Shown: one piece after another, positions 30,074-38,145 of the stretch
Numbering within the stretch: position 1 is the stretch's first letter
How the letters are laid out: each line of letters begins with the position of its first letter
Assembly (NCBI GenBank): GCA_013214355.1
Contig: JABSSL010000094.1
Location: 1 to 64,000, forward strand
Direction: 5' to 3'
Source of the DNA: Saprospiraceae bacterium
GTDB taxonomy: Bacteria; Bacteroidota; Bacteroidia; Chitinophagales; Saprospiraceae
Length of the DNA: 64,000 nucleotides
Translations under genes and position numbers: made by a program
Notes under the pieces: model-generated
The model's database searches: none
What the model was told of the DNA's origin: nothing
Seen by the model: only the letters and a program-made list of their open reading frames with translations

Positions 30074-31073
30074 TTTCTCGCCGGAAAAATATAGCGTTGA
30101 ACTTCGTCAAATTCCAAAGCCAGAGATAAAACCCGATCAAGTCCTGCTGGAGGTAGCAGCCGTTGGCGTTTGCGGAAGCGATCTGCATCAATGGACTGCT
30201 GATCACAGTTGGCCTGTAAATTATCCCGTTGTACTCGGCCATGAATTTTCCGGGCATGTGGCCGCTCTCGGTGGTGCGGTGGAGGGCTGGAAGGTAGGAG
30301 ATCGCGTCGTAAGTGAAACGGCCGCCGTAATCGATTTACAATCTCCCTTGAAACATGCGGGCAAATACAATTTAGACCCAACTCGTAAAGGCTTCGGTTA
30401 TGGCGTAGATGGAGCTATGACCAAATATGTCAGTGTACCAGCAAGATGCTTGCATCGAGTACCAGACTCCTTGCCGCTGGAAAAGGCAGCTCTAACCGAG
30501 CCATGCTGCGTGGCCTACAGCGCTACCGTAGAAAATGTCAGGATCAAACCTGGAGATATGATTGTGGTGATTGGCCCAGGTCCTATCGGTTTGCTCTGTG
30601 CCGCTTTGGCCAAACTCCAAGGCGCCATCGTATCGGTAGCCGGACTGGAGAAAGATGCGGCTCGGCTGGAGATTGCCAAGACTTACGGTTGTGACGTCAT
30701 TATCGGAGACTATGCCGAGTGGATCAAAAAAGGCGATGGTTTAGGAGTGGATGGAGTGATTGACGCAGCAGGGGTGTCTAGCACTTTGAAGACTGCCATT
30801 GATATAGTTCGACCAGCAGGTTGGATAAGCAAGGTGGGTTGGGGCCCACAGCCTTTGAATTTTTCGATTGATCCATTGGTGCAGAAAGCGGTCACCTTGC
30901 AAGGGAGTTTTAGCCATAATTGGCCCATGTGGGAACGAGTACTTCGCCTTCTATCGACGGGGATGCTGAATATTGATCCGATTATCGGTGGAGAGTGGGG
31001 ATTGGGGGAATGGAAGGAAGCTTTTCATACCATGCACTCCGGTGAAATTGTCAAAGCGGTGCTACGTCCTTAA
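30054..31073 (+). CDS. Zinc-dependent polyol/sugar dehydrogenase (MDR family)
   Basis: The ATG at 30054 gives a 339-residue medium-chain dehydrogenase similar to sorbitol, threonine and L-iditol dehydrogenases. The catalytic zinc site is visible as C40 (GVCGSD), H63-E64 (LGHEFSG) and E149 (LTEPCC). The nucleotide-binding loop is VVIGPGPIGLLCA. The structural zinc lobe at residues about 88-112 has lost all four cysteines, which is unusual for this family. It overlaps the HUMPS gene by 20 bases and precedes the SDR gene by 10, so the operon is tightly coupled. It probably oxidises a sugar or polyol alcohol using NAD(H); the substrate is unknown. Confidence 0.9.
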   Translation: METAVVNFSPEKYSVELRQIPKPEIKPDQVLLEVAAVGVCGSDLHQWTADHSWPVNYPVVLGHEFSGHVAALGGAVEGWKVGDRVVSETAAVIDLQSPLKHAGKYNLDPTRKGFGYGVDGAMTKYVSVPARCLHRVPDSLPLEKAALTEPCCVAYSATVENVRIKPGDMIVVIGPGPIGLLCAALAKLQGAIVSVAGLEKDAARLEIAKTYGCDVIIGDYAEWIKKGDGLGVDGVIDAAGVSSTLKTAIDIVRPAGWISKVGWGPQPLNFSIDPLVQKAVTLQGSFSHNWPMWERVLRLLSTGMLNIDPIIGGEWGLGEWKEAFHTMHSGEIVKAVLRP

Positions 31074-31083
31074 CTACTAAACA

Positions 31084-31884
31084 ATGAACACTATGGGTAG
31101 ACTGGATGGGAAAATCATTTTGATCACCGGTGCGACCTCAGGGATCGGTGAGGCTGCGGCTCGCCTTTGCTTACAAGAAGGAGCCAAGGTAATGATTCAT
31201 GGCCTGCATACTGCCGATGGAGAAGCATTGGTAAAGGAACTTGGATCGAATGCCGCCTTTCACCAAGAAGATTTACAAGATCCAGCCTCCATGGAACGCT
31301 TGGTTAAGGCTACCATAGCTCAGTTTGGTGCCCTCCATGGTCTCGTAAATAATGCGGCAGTCATTGTACGCTCCAACTTGGAAAGCACAGATATCGACCT
31401 TTTTGAAAAAGTAATGGCCGTGAACGTCCGGGCCCCCCTCTTCCTCATCAAAGCTGCCCGTCCCTTTCTACGCCAAAACCGAGGAAGTGTAGTCAATATC
31501 GGCTCGGTCAATGCCTATACTGGCGAGCCTCGTCTTCTCCCCTATGCTATTTCCAAAGGAGCCTTAATGACCCTATCTCGAAATCTAGGCAATGTATTAC
31601 CCGCCGAGGGAATCCGGGTTAACCACTTTAATTTAGGTTGGGTTTTAACGCCCAACGAATACAAGTACAAATTAGCAGATGGCTTGCCGCCGGATTGGCC
31701 GGAACAGCTAGACCGGGATGAAATCCCAAGTGGAAAAATGACTTCACCTGAGGATATTGCTCAGCACATTGTGTTCTGGCTCAGCGATGAAAGTAGGCCC
31801 ATTTCGGGCACGGTCATGGAGCTCAACCAATACCCAGTAATCGCCAGAATCCCATTAAAAGAAGGAGATCATGAATCGACCTAA
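31084..31884 (+). CDS. Short-chain dehydrogenase/reductase (SDR)
   Basis: The 266-residue classical SDR has the cofactor motif TGATSGIG near residue 16, NNAA near 88, the catalytic serine in NIGSVNAYTG and the YAISK Tyr-Lys pair. The substrate loop (GWVLTPNEYKYKLADGLPPD) is longer than in housekeeping members and resembles sugar- or polyol-oxidising SDRs. It lies 10 bases after the dehydrogenase gene and overlaps the isomerase gene by 14 bases. In this operon it probably carries out one oxidation or reduction on the carbohydrate intermediate. Confidence 0.92.
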   Translation: MNTMGRLDGKIILITGATSGIGEAAARLCLQEGAKVMIHGLHTADGEALVKELGSNAAFHQEDLQDPASMERLVKATIAQFGALHGLVNNAAVIVRSNLESTDIDLFEKVMAVNVRAPLFLIKAARPFLRQNRGSVVNIGSVNAYTGEPRLLPYAISKGALMTLSRNLGNVLPAEGIRVNHFNLGWVLTPNEYKYKLADGLPPDWPEQLDRDEIPSGKMTSPEDIAQHIVFWLSDESRPISGTVMELNQYPVIARIPLKEGDHEST

Positions 31885-32758
31885 ATTAGCAGCTTTCCCC
31901 AAAGCGTACATGGATGCCTTATGTATCGATAACTCCATGTCGCTTCAACAATGGATAGAACTAGGCGCTCAACTGGGCGTAGATGGCCTCGAGTTTTATA
32001 GTGGTTTCTTGGCCCTGCAGGACTCAAAGAACTGGTCCCATTATAAACAGCTCGCTAATGACCATGGCTTAAGCATACCCATGATGTGCTGCTCTCCGGA
32101 TTTCACCCATCCAGATCCCAACTTTCGGGCTGCAGAAGTAGAAAAGGAAAAGTCCTGGATTGAAATGACGGCTGCCTTAGGTGGTTCTTACTGCCGGGTT
32201 TTGTCTGGCCAAGCTCGGCCAGAAGTTAATCGAGAGGAAGGCATTAGATATACAGTAGAAGCTATAGAAGCTTGCCTTCCGCTAGCCAGAAGTCACGGAA
32301 TAACCTTAATTATTGAAAACCACTACAAGGATAATTATTGGACATATCCGGAGTTTGCTCAGATGAGTGATGTGTTTTGTGAATTGGTGGGTCGAATAGA
32401 TGATCCAAATTTTGGAGTGAACTATGACCCTAGCAATACTATTCTTGCTGGAGAAGACCCCATTGAATTGTTAGAAAAGATCAAGCATCGAGTAGTTACG
32501 ATGCATGCTTCAGATCGATATTTGGCGAATGGGACCCTTGAAGATCTAAGAAAGGTTGAAAATAGCAGAGGCTATGCCGCCTTACTTTCTCATGGAGAAA
32601 TTGGGAAAGGGATGAATGACTACGATCAGATCTTTAGTATCCTAAAAGAACAAGGTTTTCAAGGCTGGATTAGCATTGAAGATGGCGTAGATGGTTTTGA
32701 TCAATTACAACGATCTGCCAATTTTTTGAAGCAAAAGGTAGCCGAACATTGGTCGTGA
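31871..32758 (+). CDS. Sugar phosphate isomerase/epimerase (xylose isomerase-like TIM barrel)
   Basis: The 295-residue protein is a TIM barrel of the AP endonuclease 2/xylose-isomerase-like family. Probable metal ligands lie in IIENHYKDN, VNYDPSNT, MHASDRY and SIEDGVDGF. The family includes hydroxypyruvate isomerase, tagatose epimerase, inosose dehydratase and several keto-sugar lyases, so the reaction cannot be fixed. It overlaps the SDR gene by 14 bases and ends the operon. A TonB receptor follows after 347 bases. No signal peptide is present. Confidence 0.88.
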   Translation: MNRPKLAAFPKAYMDALCIDNSMSLQQWIELGAQLGVDGLEFYSGFLALQDSKNWSHYKQLANDHGLSIPMMCCSPDFTHPDPNFRAAEVEKEKSWIEMTAALGGSYCRVLSGQARPEVNREEGIRYTVEAIEACLPLARSHGITLIIENHYKDNYWTYPEFAQMSDVFCELVGRIDDPNFGVNYDPSNTILAGEDPIELLEKIKHRVVTMHASDRYLANGTLEDLRKVENSRGYAALLSHGEIGKGMNDYDQIFSILKEQGFQGWISIEDGVDGFDQLQRSANFLKQKVAEHWS

Positions 32759-33105
32759 TTCTACTGACGTTTGTCTGCTCCTTTCTATCGTTAGGAAGAT
32801 TAAAGCACGAATTAACACCTTTCTCACAACCAAATCTCCTTTTAGCCTGTTTACTGTACAAATTCTGGTTATCCAACTGATAACCTCTTATCCTGCGTAC
32901 ACCATTTGTTTTGGTGGCTATCCTATAATTGAAATCTACAATACAGTCTGAAACGCCGATTTGAAAACATGGTTCAAAATCGGGAGCAAGCTAATGCATG
33001 CTTTGAAAGATGTAGTAGAATTCCCCAGATCAAAAATACTTGTTTCTAAATCGGAACTATTCATTTCACCCTTAAAGTCTACGCTTTATTGAAAACTTTT
33101 TTCGT
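32759..33105. other. Intergenic region before the TonB receptor gene
   Basis: These 347 bases separate the catabolic operon from the TonB receptor gene. I see neither a convincing terminator nor a promoter consensus. The receptor may have its own promoter here. Confidence 0.35.
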
Positions 33106-35478
33106 ATGAATGTTAAAACCCTGCTGCTGTTGGTTCTATTCCTAACAGCGGGTGTAACTGCTTTCTCACAAGAGAACTTCACCGTAAGTGGTTACATCAA
33201 AGATGGAAACAATGGTGAAACGCTCATCGGAGCCACTGTCTTTGTGAAAGAACTGAACGTCGGTGCTACTAGCAATGAATATGGCTTCTACTCCATTTCA
33301 ATCCCAGCCGGGACTTATACTTTTGAGTATGCCTACCTTGGTTTTGAGACCTTAGCGAAGACTATGACGCTCAACGCTAATACTACCCAAGACATTGAAA
33401 TGGGTGCTTCGGCCGCACAATTAGCTGAAGTTGTTGTGGTTTCAGAGGCCAAGGATCAGAATGTTTCGAACATTGAGATGAGTGTCAATAAGCTCGACAT
33501 TCAGACCATACAGAAGATGCCTACCCTCTTAGGAGAAGTTGAAATCATCAGAAGTATCCAGTTATTACCCGGTGTGAGTACGGTTGGTGAAGGGGCTACA
33601 GGCTTCAATGTTCGTGGTGGATCCATTGATCAGAACCTAGTGCTGTTGGATGAAGCTCCGGTCTATAATTCCTCTCACCTCTTCGGTTTCTTTTCCGTTT
33701 TCAATCCAGATGCAGTAAAAGATGTAAAATTGTACAAAGGGGGGATTCCCGCCCGCTATGGAGGCCGTCTCTCTTCGATCTTGGATGTACGGATGAAAGA
33801 GGGGAATAGCAAGAAGCTCGCACTGAAAGGAGGTATAGGTTCAATATTCAGTCGCTTCTCGGTAGAGGCTCCCATTGTTAAAGACAAAGCCTCTTTCATC
33901 GTGGCGGGCCGAAGGTCTTATATTGACTTGCTAGCGGGTCCGTTCCTCTCCGGTGGTCTAGAAGGTTCCGTTCTAAATTTCTATGACCTCACCTTGAAGA
34001 CGAACTACAATATCGATGACAAGAACCGCCTTTTCCTTTCCGGTTACTTTGGTAGAGATAATTTCGGATTTGGAGAAGCTGCCGGTTTCAACTGGGGAAA
34101 TGGGACTGCAACTTTGCGCTGGAACCACCTTTTCAGTGACAAACTCTTCTCCAATATTACGCTTTATTATAGTGACTACGACTATGAAATTAGTTTTGGC
34201 GAGGATGCTACCAATAGCTTTGATTGGAACGCACAGATCGTTAATTACAGTATTAAGCCGGAATTGACCTACTTTATCAACCCCAAAAATGTCTTACGTT
34301 TTGGTGGTCAGGCGATCATCTACGACTTCGAACCCGGTAATGCCATTGGTGTTAGTGAAGGGGAAGCTACTGATATCAGTCTGGACAAGCAATACGGACT
34401 AGAAGGAGGAATATATGTAGAAAACGAGCAGGATCTAGGCAGCAAGGTAAAGATCAATTACGGTCTGCGATTTTCCTTGTTCAACTACTTGGGAGAAGGG
34501 CGTGCCTACGATTTCGGGGATGCTCCCGCGGGCACCAGACGTCCTGTGACTTCCTTCCAGGATTTTGATCAATGGGAGTCGATCCAGACCTATTCAAATT
34601 TCGAACCTCGATTCTCGATCCGCTATCAAATGACGCCTACTACATCTATCAAGGCAAGCTACAACCGGATGGCGCAATACCTTCATCTAGTTTCCAATAC
34701 AACTGCTTCTACGCCGGTAGATGTTTGGACACCTAGTACCAACAATATTAAACCTCAGCTTGCTGACCAGGTGGCGCTTGGTTATTTCCAGAACTTCAAC
34801 GACAACCTATACGAGTTCTCTGGAGAGATCTACTACAAGTCAATGGACAATCTGGTGGACTATATTGACGGTGCCGATTTATTGTTAAACGAGTTTCTGG
34901 AAGGAGATCTACTGACGGGTAAAGGCCGTGCTTATGGGATGGAGCTGATGATGAAAAAGAATGAAGGCACATTCAATGGTTGGATCAGTTATACCCTAGC
35001 CCGTTCAGAAAGACTAGTGGAAGGCGTGAATGATGACGACTGGTATCCTTCCCGTTTTGATCAGACCCACAACCTTAGCCTTACCGCCTTTTACGAGCCA
35101 GGTAAACGTTGGACCTTTAGCTCCAATTTTGTACTGATTTCTGGTACCCCAACTACCTTCCCAACTTCCCGCTTTGAACAGCAAGGTTTTGTCATCCCAC
35201 ACAATGCTAATAATACGCGTAACAATGTACGGATCCCAGTATACCATCGATTAGATCTTTCAGCCACTTTGGAAGGCAAGAAAAATGAGGAAAGAAGATG
35301 GCAAGGTCAATGGGTATTCTCCATTTACAATGTCTACAGCCGTCGAAATCCATTCTCGATTTTTTTCCGACAAGATCAAAATCGAATTATGCCAGGGCAG
35401 GCCGTAAACACGGAAGCTGTTAGGCTATCTGTGATTGGAAACTTCATTCCTGCTATTTCTTACAATTTCGAATTCTAA
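33106..35478 (+). CDS. TonB-dependent outer membrane receptor with carboxypeptidase-like N-terminal domain
   Basis: The 790-residue protein has a signal peptide (KTLLLLVLFLTAGVTAFSQ). A carboxypeptidase regulatory-like domain follows at about 25-110 (VSGYIKDGNNGETLIGATVF, NEYGFYSISIPAGTYTFEY). The plug starts near residue 140, with GATGFNVRGGSIDQNLVLLD and YKGGIPARYGGRLSSILDV. The rest is a beta barrel ending in an aromatic residue (ISYNFEF). Such receptors import bulky nutrients or chelates with TonB energy. The stop codon overlaps the DUF4249 start in TAATG, a common pairing in Bacteroidota. No SusD homologue is present, so it is not a classical polysaccharide utilisation locus. Confidence 0.93.
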   Translation: MNVKTLLLLVLFLTAGVTAFSQENFTVSGYIKDGNNGETLIGATVFVKELNVGATSNEYGFYSISIPAGTYTFEYAYLGFETLAKTMTLNANTTQDIEMGASAAQLAEVVVVSEAKDQNVSNIEMSVNKLDIQTIQKMPTLLGEVEIIRSIQLLPGVSTVGEGATGFNVRGGSIDQNLVLLDEAPVYNSSHLFGFFSVFNPDAVKDVKLYKGGIPARYGGRLSSILDVRMKEGNSKKLALKGGIGSIFSRFSVEAPIVKDKASFIVAGRRSYIDLLAGPFLSGGLEGSVLNFYDLTLKTNYNIDDKNRLFLSGYFGRDNFGFGEAAGFNWGNGTATLRWNHLFSDKLFSNITLYYSDYDYEISFGEDATNSFDWNAQIVNYSIKPELTYFINPKNVLRFGGQAIIYDFEPGNAIGVSEGEATDISLDKQYGLEGGIYVENEQDLGSKVKINYGLRFSLFNYLGEGRAYDFGDAPAGTRRPVTSFQDFDQWESIQTYSNFEPRFSIRYQMTPTTSIKASYNRMAQYLHLVSNTTASTPVDVWTPSTNNIKPQLADQVALGYFQNFNDNLYEFSGEIYYKSMDNLVDYIDGADLLLNEFLEGDLLTGKGRAYGMELMMKKNEGTFNGWISYTLARSERLVEGVNDDDWYPSRFDQTHNLSLTAFYEPGKRWTFSSNFVLISGTPTTFPTSRFEQQGFVIPHNANNTRNNVRIPVYHRLDLSATLEGKKNEERRWQGQWVFSIYNVYSRRNPFSIFFRQDQNRIMPGQAVNTEAVRLSVIGNFIPAISYNFEF

Positions 35479-36449
35479 TGCGCTCATTCACGCTATTACT
35501 CAAAGCTATTATTATGATAACGAATATCACCATACTATATAAAAGAAGATTGTTCCAAGTGTTAGCGTTGCTAGGCCTGAGTGTAGGTCTATGGAATTGC
35601 CAAGATACCATTGATGTTGCCCTGGACGATGCCCCTCAACTATTGGTAGTCGATGCTTGGCTCAACAATCTACCGGAGGCACAAACCATTCGTCTGAGCC
35701 TGACTCAACCCTATTTTGACAATAAGCTATCCGACGGGATAAATGATGCTACCGTTACTATAGTGGATGATCAAGGAAACATGACTACATTCCAGGGTCA
35801 AGGAGATGGCAATTATACTTGGAATCCCACTGGCGAAGAAGGCCTCGGAGAAGTAGGACGTATCTATACCCTGAATATTGATTGGGATGGTAAAACATAC
35901 ACGGGTACTGCCCCAATGACTGGTGCTCCCCCTATTGATTCCATTACTCAGGAATTTAGAGTTGATGACATCAGAGGCCCTGACGGTATCTATTGCCAGT
36001 TCTTTGCTAGAGATCTAGTCGGACTGGGAGATGCCTACTGGATCAAAACCTATAAGAATGGTCAGTTCCTCAATAAGCCACAGGAAATAAACCTCGCTTT
36101 TGATGCAGCCTTTGCACCAGGTGCTGAGGCGGATGCACTGATCTTCATTCCTCCTATCCGGGAAGGCGTGAACCGGTTTCCAGATCCCGATACCGACGAT
36201 AACGACGAGGTTGCTCCCTGGAACCCTGGTGACAGCATTCGGGTAGAAATTCACTCCATCACCCCAACGGCATTTCAGTTTCTGACGATCGCCAGAGATC
36301 AAATGACCAATGGAGACAATACTATCTTTGCTATTCCACTTGCTAATACGAAGGGGAATATGAAGAGTAGTCAGGCCGACGAAGATGTCTTGGGCATGTT
36401 CAACATGGCAGCTGTTGCTAGATTAGGAGACCGAATTGAAGAACAGTAG
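35478..36449 (+). CDS. DUF4249 family lipoprotein
   Basis: The 323-residue protein (311 if it starts at the ATG at 35514) has a hydrophobic N-terminus ending in a lipobox, LGLSVGLWNC, so it is probably anchored in the outer membrane. The mature part has the DUF4249 features LLVVDAWLNN, IRLSLTQPYFDN, ATVTIVDDQGNMTTF and GRIYTLNIDWDG. DUF4249 proteins typically accompany TonB receptors such as the one directly upstream, but their function is unknown. The single-base overlap with the receptor stop codon supports translational coupling from 35478. Confidence 0.85.
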   Translation: MRSFTLLLKAIIMITNITILYKRRLFQVLALLGLSVGLWNCQDTIDVALDDAPQLLVVDAWLNNLPEAQTIRLSLTQPYFDNKLSDGINDATVTIVDDQGNMTTFQGQGDGNYTWNPTGEEGLGEVGRIYTLNIDWDGKTYTGTAPMTGAPPIDSITQEFRVDDIRGPDGIYCQFFARDLVGLGDAYWIKTYKNGQFLNKPQEINLAFDAAFAPGAEADALIFIPPIREGVNRFPDPDTDDNDEVAPWNPGDSIRVEIHSITPTAFQFLTIARDQMTNGDNTIFAIPLANTKGNMKSSQADEDVLGMFNMAAVARLGDRIEEQ

Positions 36450-36460
36450 GCTTCCTACTG
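36444..36460 (+). terminator. Short hairpin over the DUF4249 stop codon
   Basis: A perfect 7-bp stem (CAGTAGG with CCTACTG, 3-base loop) overlaps the stop codon. It has no T-run and may form part of a compound transcript end together with the longer inverted repeat just downstream. Confidence 0.4.
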
Positions 36461-36953
36461 AGGTCACCTCACCTTGGATCATACTTTTTGCTCAGTGGAG
36501 TGTACAAAAGTGTGATCCAAGATGAGGAAATACATACGCGATAAGAGATATTCCTGCATCAATTCGCTGCTGATATACTTGCTCAGGCGAAGCAGCTTTC
36601 TCATCCAAGACACAGGTACCTCCCACCCTTGTCCCGCAAACTAATATTTTGAGGATCCACAAATCAGAGGCAATACCTCCGCTTTCAGGAGAATACTCTT
36701 AGCTTACCTCAGGTTTTATTTACACTTACTGCGCAACTTCACTTAGCAGGGCTTCATCAAGTCCCAAAGGAAGTATGCATCGCTTGATGAGCAGTTTCAG
36801 TATTCCTCCTCTCCTTCCCAATCTAATAGCTGCAAAAGTGGTATCTTTGAAGATTATTTATAACTGAATTGCTCATGTGTAATCGATTGATCTTAACATA
36901 CCAGCTTCTAGGTCCCTAGCTTTGCACTGGGCAATGCGATCAAACCAGATACA
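36450..36953. other. Intergenic region after the DUF4249 gene
   Basis: Apart from the two hairpins at its start, these 504 bases contain no gene I can support. A weak short inverted repeat (CATCAAG/CTTGATG, about 36746-36789) is the only other structure seen. Confidence 0.35.
36467..36527. repeat. Imperfect 23-bp inverted repeat downstream of the TonB/DUF4249 operon
   Basis: The arms 36467-36489 and 36505-36527 (both built on CCTCANCTTGGATCANACTTT) match at 20 of 23 positions when one is reverse-complemented, around a 15-base loop. The element may be a long transcript-end hairpin or the remains of a small mobile repeat. No flanking coding sequence is involved. Confidence 0.7.
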
Positions 36954-37670
36954 ATGCAACTTTCTTTTTCCAAACACAACTTTCTTTTTCTAGTGCTGGT
37001 GCTTTTCCTTGCCGCTTGTGCAAATAACAACAACAGTAATTCCGGAACCAATAGCACCACACCAACAACACCTGCAGTACCACTGCAGAACAACAATGCA
37101 GGAGTAGATCACTACACTTGTCCAAATGGGCATCCTGGTGCCGCAGCAGCAGGTAATTGCTCCGTCTGTGGAGTTGCCTTGGAACACAACCAGGCATACC
37201 ATAATAACCAGCCGGCAGCTACGCCAGAGATCACTTCTCCGCCTGTGACACCTAGCCCGTCGACGGCAGCTTCTCCGGCACAAAATGCTGCGGGAGAGTA
37301 CCATTATACTTGCCCGAACGGACACCCAGGTGCAGCAGCAGCAGGTAGTTGCTCCGTTTGTGGATCGGCTCTAGCTCATAATCAGGCGTACCACAACACA
37401 CCGGGTACCGTCGCTCCGACAACGACAAGCCCGAGCATTACACCAGCAGCGGCAGGTAATGGTCCAACTTTTGCGCCCATGCTACAAGAGAATGCAGGTA
37501 CCCCGGCAGCAAGGGTTCCTCAGACTACCACTACCGCGGCTACGCCAGCCAAAAATGCAAGGGGTGAATACCATTATACTTGCCCGAATGGACACCCAGG
37601 TGCAGGTGCGGCAGGTAATTGCTCCGTTTGTGGCTCCGCTTTAGCACACAACGCGGCCTACCATAACTAA
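36954..37670 (+). CDS. Lipoprotein with three Cys-rich CPNGHPG...CSVCG repeats
   Basis: This 238-residue protein has a lipoprotein signal ending LAAC at Cys22, followed by an Asn/Thr/Pro-rich linker. Three near-identical 33-residue units at residues 52-84, 116-148 and 206-238 each contain HYTCPNGHPG followed by CSVCG and HN-AYHN. Each unit has three cysteines and several His residues, so it could bind a soft or transition metal. The motif resembles the heavy-metal-binding domain YTCPMHPEV...PGKCPKCGM that sits before metal-efflux proteins, here with Gly-His-Pro-Gly and a degenerated C-terminal Met. The units are separated by Thr/Pro/Ala linkers of 31 and 57 residues. The exact function is unknown. 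A strong terminator follows the stop codon. Confidence 0.75.
   Translation: MQLSFSKHNFLFLVLVLFLAACANNNNSNSGTNSTTPTTPAVPLQNNNAGVDHYTCPNGHPGAAAAGNCSVCGVALEHNQAYHNNQPAATPEITSPPVTPSPSTAASPAQNAAGEYHYTCPNGHPGAAAAGSCSVCGSALAHNQAYHNTPGTVAPTTTSPSITPAAAGNGPTFAPMLQENAGTPAARVPQTTTTAATPAKNARGEYHYTCPNGHPGAGAAGNCSVCGSALAHNAAYHN
37107..37667 (+). repeat. Three near-identical coding repeats of 99 bp
   Basis: Units at 37107-37205, 37299-37397 and 37569-37667 encode the 33-residue Cys/His motif. Units 2 and 3 are more alike to each other than to unit 1 (both start GEYHYTC and contain CSVCGSALAHN). Unit 3 ends exactly at the stop codon. Confidence 0.85.
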
Positions 37671-37685
37671 TGTAGTACAAACCTT

Positions 37686-37722
37686 AAGAGTGTAAGTAGA
37701 AGATTGCTCTACTTACACTCTT
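37686..37722 (+). terminator. Terminator after the Cys-rich lipoprotein gene
   Basis: A perfect 15-bp stem (AAGAGTGTAAGTAGA with TCTACTTACACTCTT) and a 7-base loop, followed by TATAGTTA, starts 16 bases after the stop codon. The long stem and position indicate a strong transcript end. Confidence 0.85.
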
Positions 37723-37818
37723 TATAGTTACTTTAGTCCGATAATTAGTATGAAAACACCAATTCCCCCTTCTATTTAGATGAAAGCTCAGTCGCGGTAG
37801 GCCATTGAACGAGGAGGG

Positions 37819-38106
37819 ATGGAACACCTTGGAAAAACTCGTAATAGTATGCGAAACTATGATCTCTCCGATCCTACCGATCTTGATCTACTCAAATCAG
37901 ATTTTGAAGCCTTTACGCCAGAAGACTGGCAAGAAATGATTGATTTCTCGCTGGCTGATGGAAACAAAAGAAAGGTTTCCTATGACGAGCGTGGCTGCTT
38001 GATGGCAGCTCGAAAAAAAGCTTTGTACAATGCCTTTCCCAGCGCCAAGCAAATGGTTTGGGCTTTAAAAATAGCCGATAAGATTGAGGATCTGAAAAGC
38101 AAATAA
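37819..38106 (+). CDS. Hypothetical small protein
   Basis: The 95-residue, hydrophilic and largely helical protein is acidic in the N-terminal half (YDLSDPTDLDLLKSDF) and basic afterwards (YDERGCLMAARKKALYN, ALKIADKIEDLKSK). The sequence GAGGAGGG directly before the ATG is a strong Shine-Dalgarno-like match, although its spacing is very short. Met11 is an alternative start. I recognise no family. It sits between a terminator and the convergent kinase gene, so it is probably monocistronic. Confidence 0.5.
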   Translation: MEHLGKTRNSMRNYDLSDPTDLDLLKSDFEAFTPEDWQEMIDFSLADGNKRKVSYDERGCLMAARKKALYNAFPSAKQMVWALKIADKIEDLKSK

Positions 38107-38145
38107 TTTCGCTTTACCGAAGAGCGTCAAACGACCTGACTATCA

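Noticed and set aside
33106-36449. Classical polysaccharide utilisation locus (SusC/SusD)
   Set aside because: The TonB receptor is followed by DUF4249, not by a SusD-like protein.
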